DNA from: CAZCSK01 sp964501265
GTDB lineage: Bacteria; Actinomycetota; CADDZG01; JAHWKV01
DNA length: 6,168 nt
Assembly (NCBI GenBank): GCA_964501265.1
Contig: CAZCSK010000081.1
Location: 1 to 6,168 of the forward strand
Direction of reading: 5' to 3'
Each line of letters begins with the position of its first letter. The stretch's first letter is position 1. This document shows positions 5,960 through 6,168 of this stretch, one piece after another. The notes beneath the pieces were generated by a model that made no database searches, had not been told where the DNA came from, and worked only from the letters and a program-made list of their open reading frames with translations. The position numbers were made by a program, and so were the translations under genes.

Positions 5960-6168
5960 TTAGGCGATTGCTCCCGGGCCTAGCACCGACTTGATCTCGG
6001 CAAAGAGTCCGTTTCGCAACTCGACGTTGAAATCGTCGGCGAGTTTCAGCACCGTTGTCCTGCGGCCCGACGACGCCAGATGCAGAAGCACAGGAGAAGG
6101 GCCGGGGTGGGCAGACAGAACACCTTTGAGTTCCTCGATCCTTTGTGGCGTGCAGGATGTGGCCGGCA
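5960..6168 (-). CDS. dnaE: DNA polymerase III alpha subunit, C-terminal end (partial)
   Basis: Reading the minus strand from 6166 gives 68 open codons ending in TAA (5962-5960), with the 5' part of the gene outside the window. The segment contains RIEELKGVLSAHPGPSPVLL, then RRTTVLKLADDFNVE and LFAEIKSVLGPGAIA. This is the pattern of the extreme carboxyl end of bacterial DnaE: a helix with L-K-x-V-L followed by HPG, a strand carrying the product-of-residues V-x-L-x-L, then a short helix ending in a Leu-Gly-Pro. DnaE is the catalytic subunit of the replicative polymerase, and this end belongs to the region near the tau-binding domain. The match is from recognition of the motif pattern in a short fragment, so a database comparison would firm it up. 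A dnaE gene upstream of hisD is a known arrangement in actinobacteria. Confidence 0.8.
   Translation of the reverse strand, partial: PATSCTPQRIEELKGVLSAHPGPSPVLLHLASSGRRTTVLKLADDFNVELRNGLFAEIKSVLGPGAIA

Noticed and set aside
1..6168. CRISPR array, insertion sequence, tRNA, rRNA or phage genes
   Set aside because: I saw no regularly spaced repeats, no transposase or integrase motifs and no RNA gene signatures. The window is almost wholly filled by conserved chromosomal genes on one strand.

Overview
The window holds an almost complete histidine biosynthesis operon on the minus strand. It reads from high to low coordinates: hisD, hisC, hisB, hisH, hisA, hisF. Ahead of it, on the same strand, lie the last 68 codons of a DNA polymerase III alpha subunit gene (dnaE), a small zinc-ribbon protein and a small four-helix membrane protein. 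No gene on the plus strand is credible. Every sizeable plus-strand reading frame lies antisense to a gene with clear family motifs.

The gene order dnaE ... hisD-C-B-H-A-F, the monofunctional HisB, the moderately high GC content, the GTG starts and the leaderless-looking starts all suggest an actinobacterium or close relative, perhaps a deep-branching or uncultured lineage. This is inference; there is no rRNA or other decisive marker. The protein at the hisA position has a PriA-like amino terminus but lacks two residues seen in the bifunctional PriA enzymes of mycobacteria and streptomycetes. That would fit a lineage outside the classical high-GC actinobacteria.

The operon is tightly packed. 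hisD and hisC abut (TAG|ATG), hisC and hisB overlap by ATGA, hisB and hisH are 16 nt apart with a good Shine-Dalgarno, hisH and hisA overlap by GTGA, and hisA and hisF are 5 nt apart. Two starts should be moved downstream from the longest reading frame: hisH to the GTG at 2153 and hisA to the GTG at 1563. HisH and HisF form imidazole glycerol phosphate synthase, HisA supplies its substrate, HisB and HisC act next, and HisD makes the last two oxidations to histidine. hisG, hisE, hisI and the histidinol-phosphatase are not in the window. A possible terminator at 5-30 suggests the operon ends after hisF.

The upstream part (5143-6168) is less ordinary. The zinc-ribbon gene has a perfect hairpin that includes its ribosome binding site. 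The membrane protein gene has a TACAAT hexamer 6 nt before its GTG, the layout of a leaderless transcript. I saw no mobile element, CRISPR array, RNA gene or clearly novel system. Most of the window is core metabolism.
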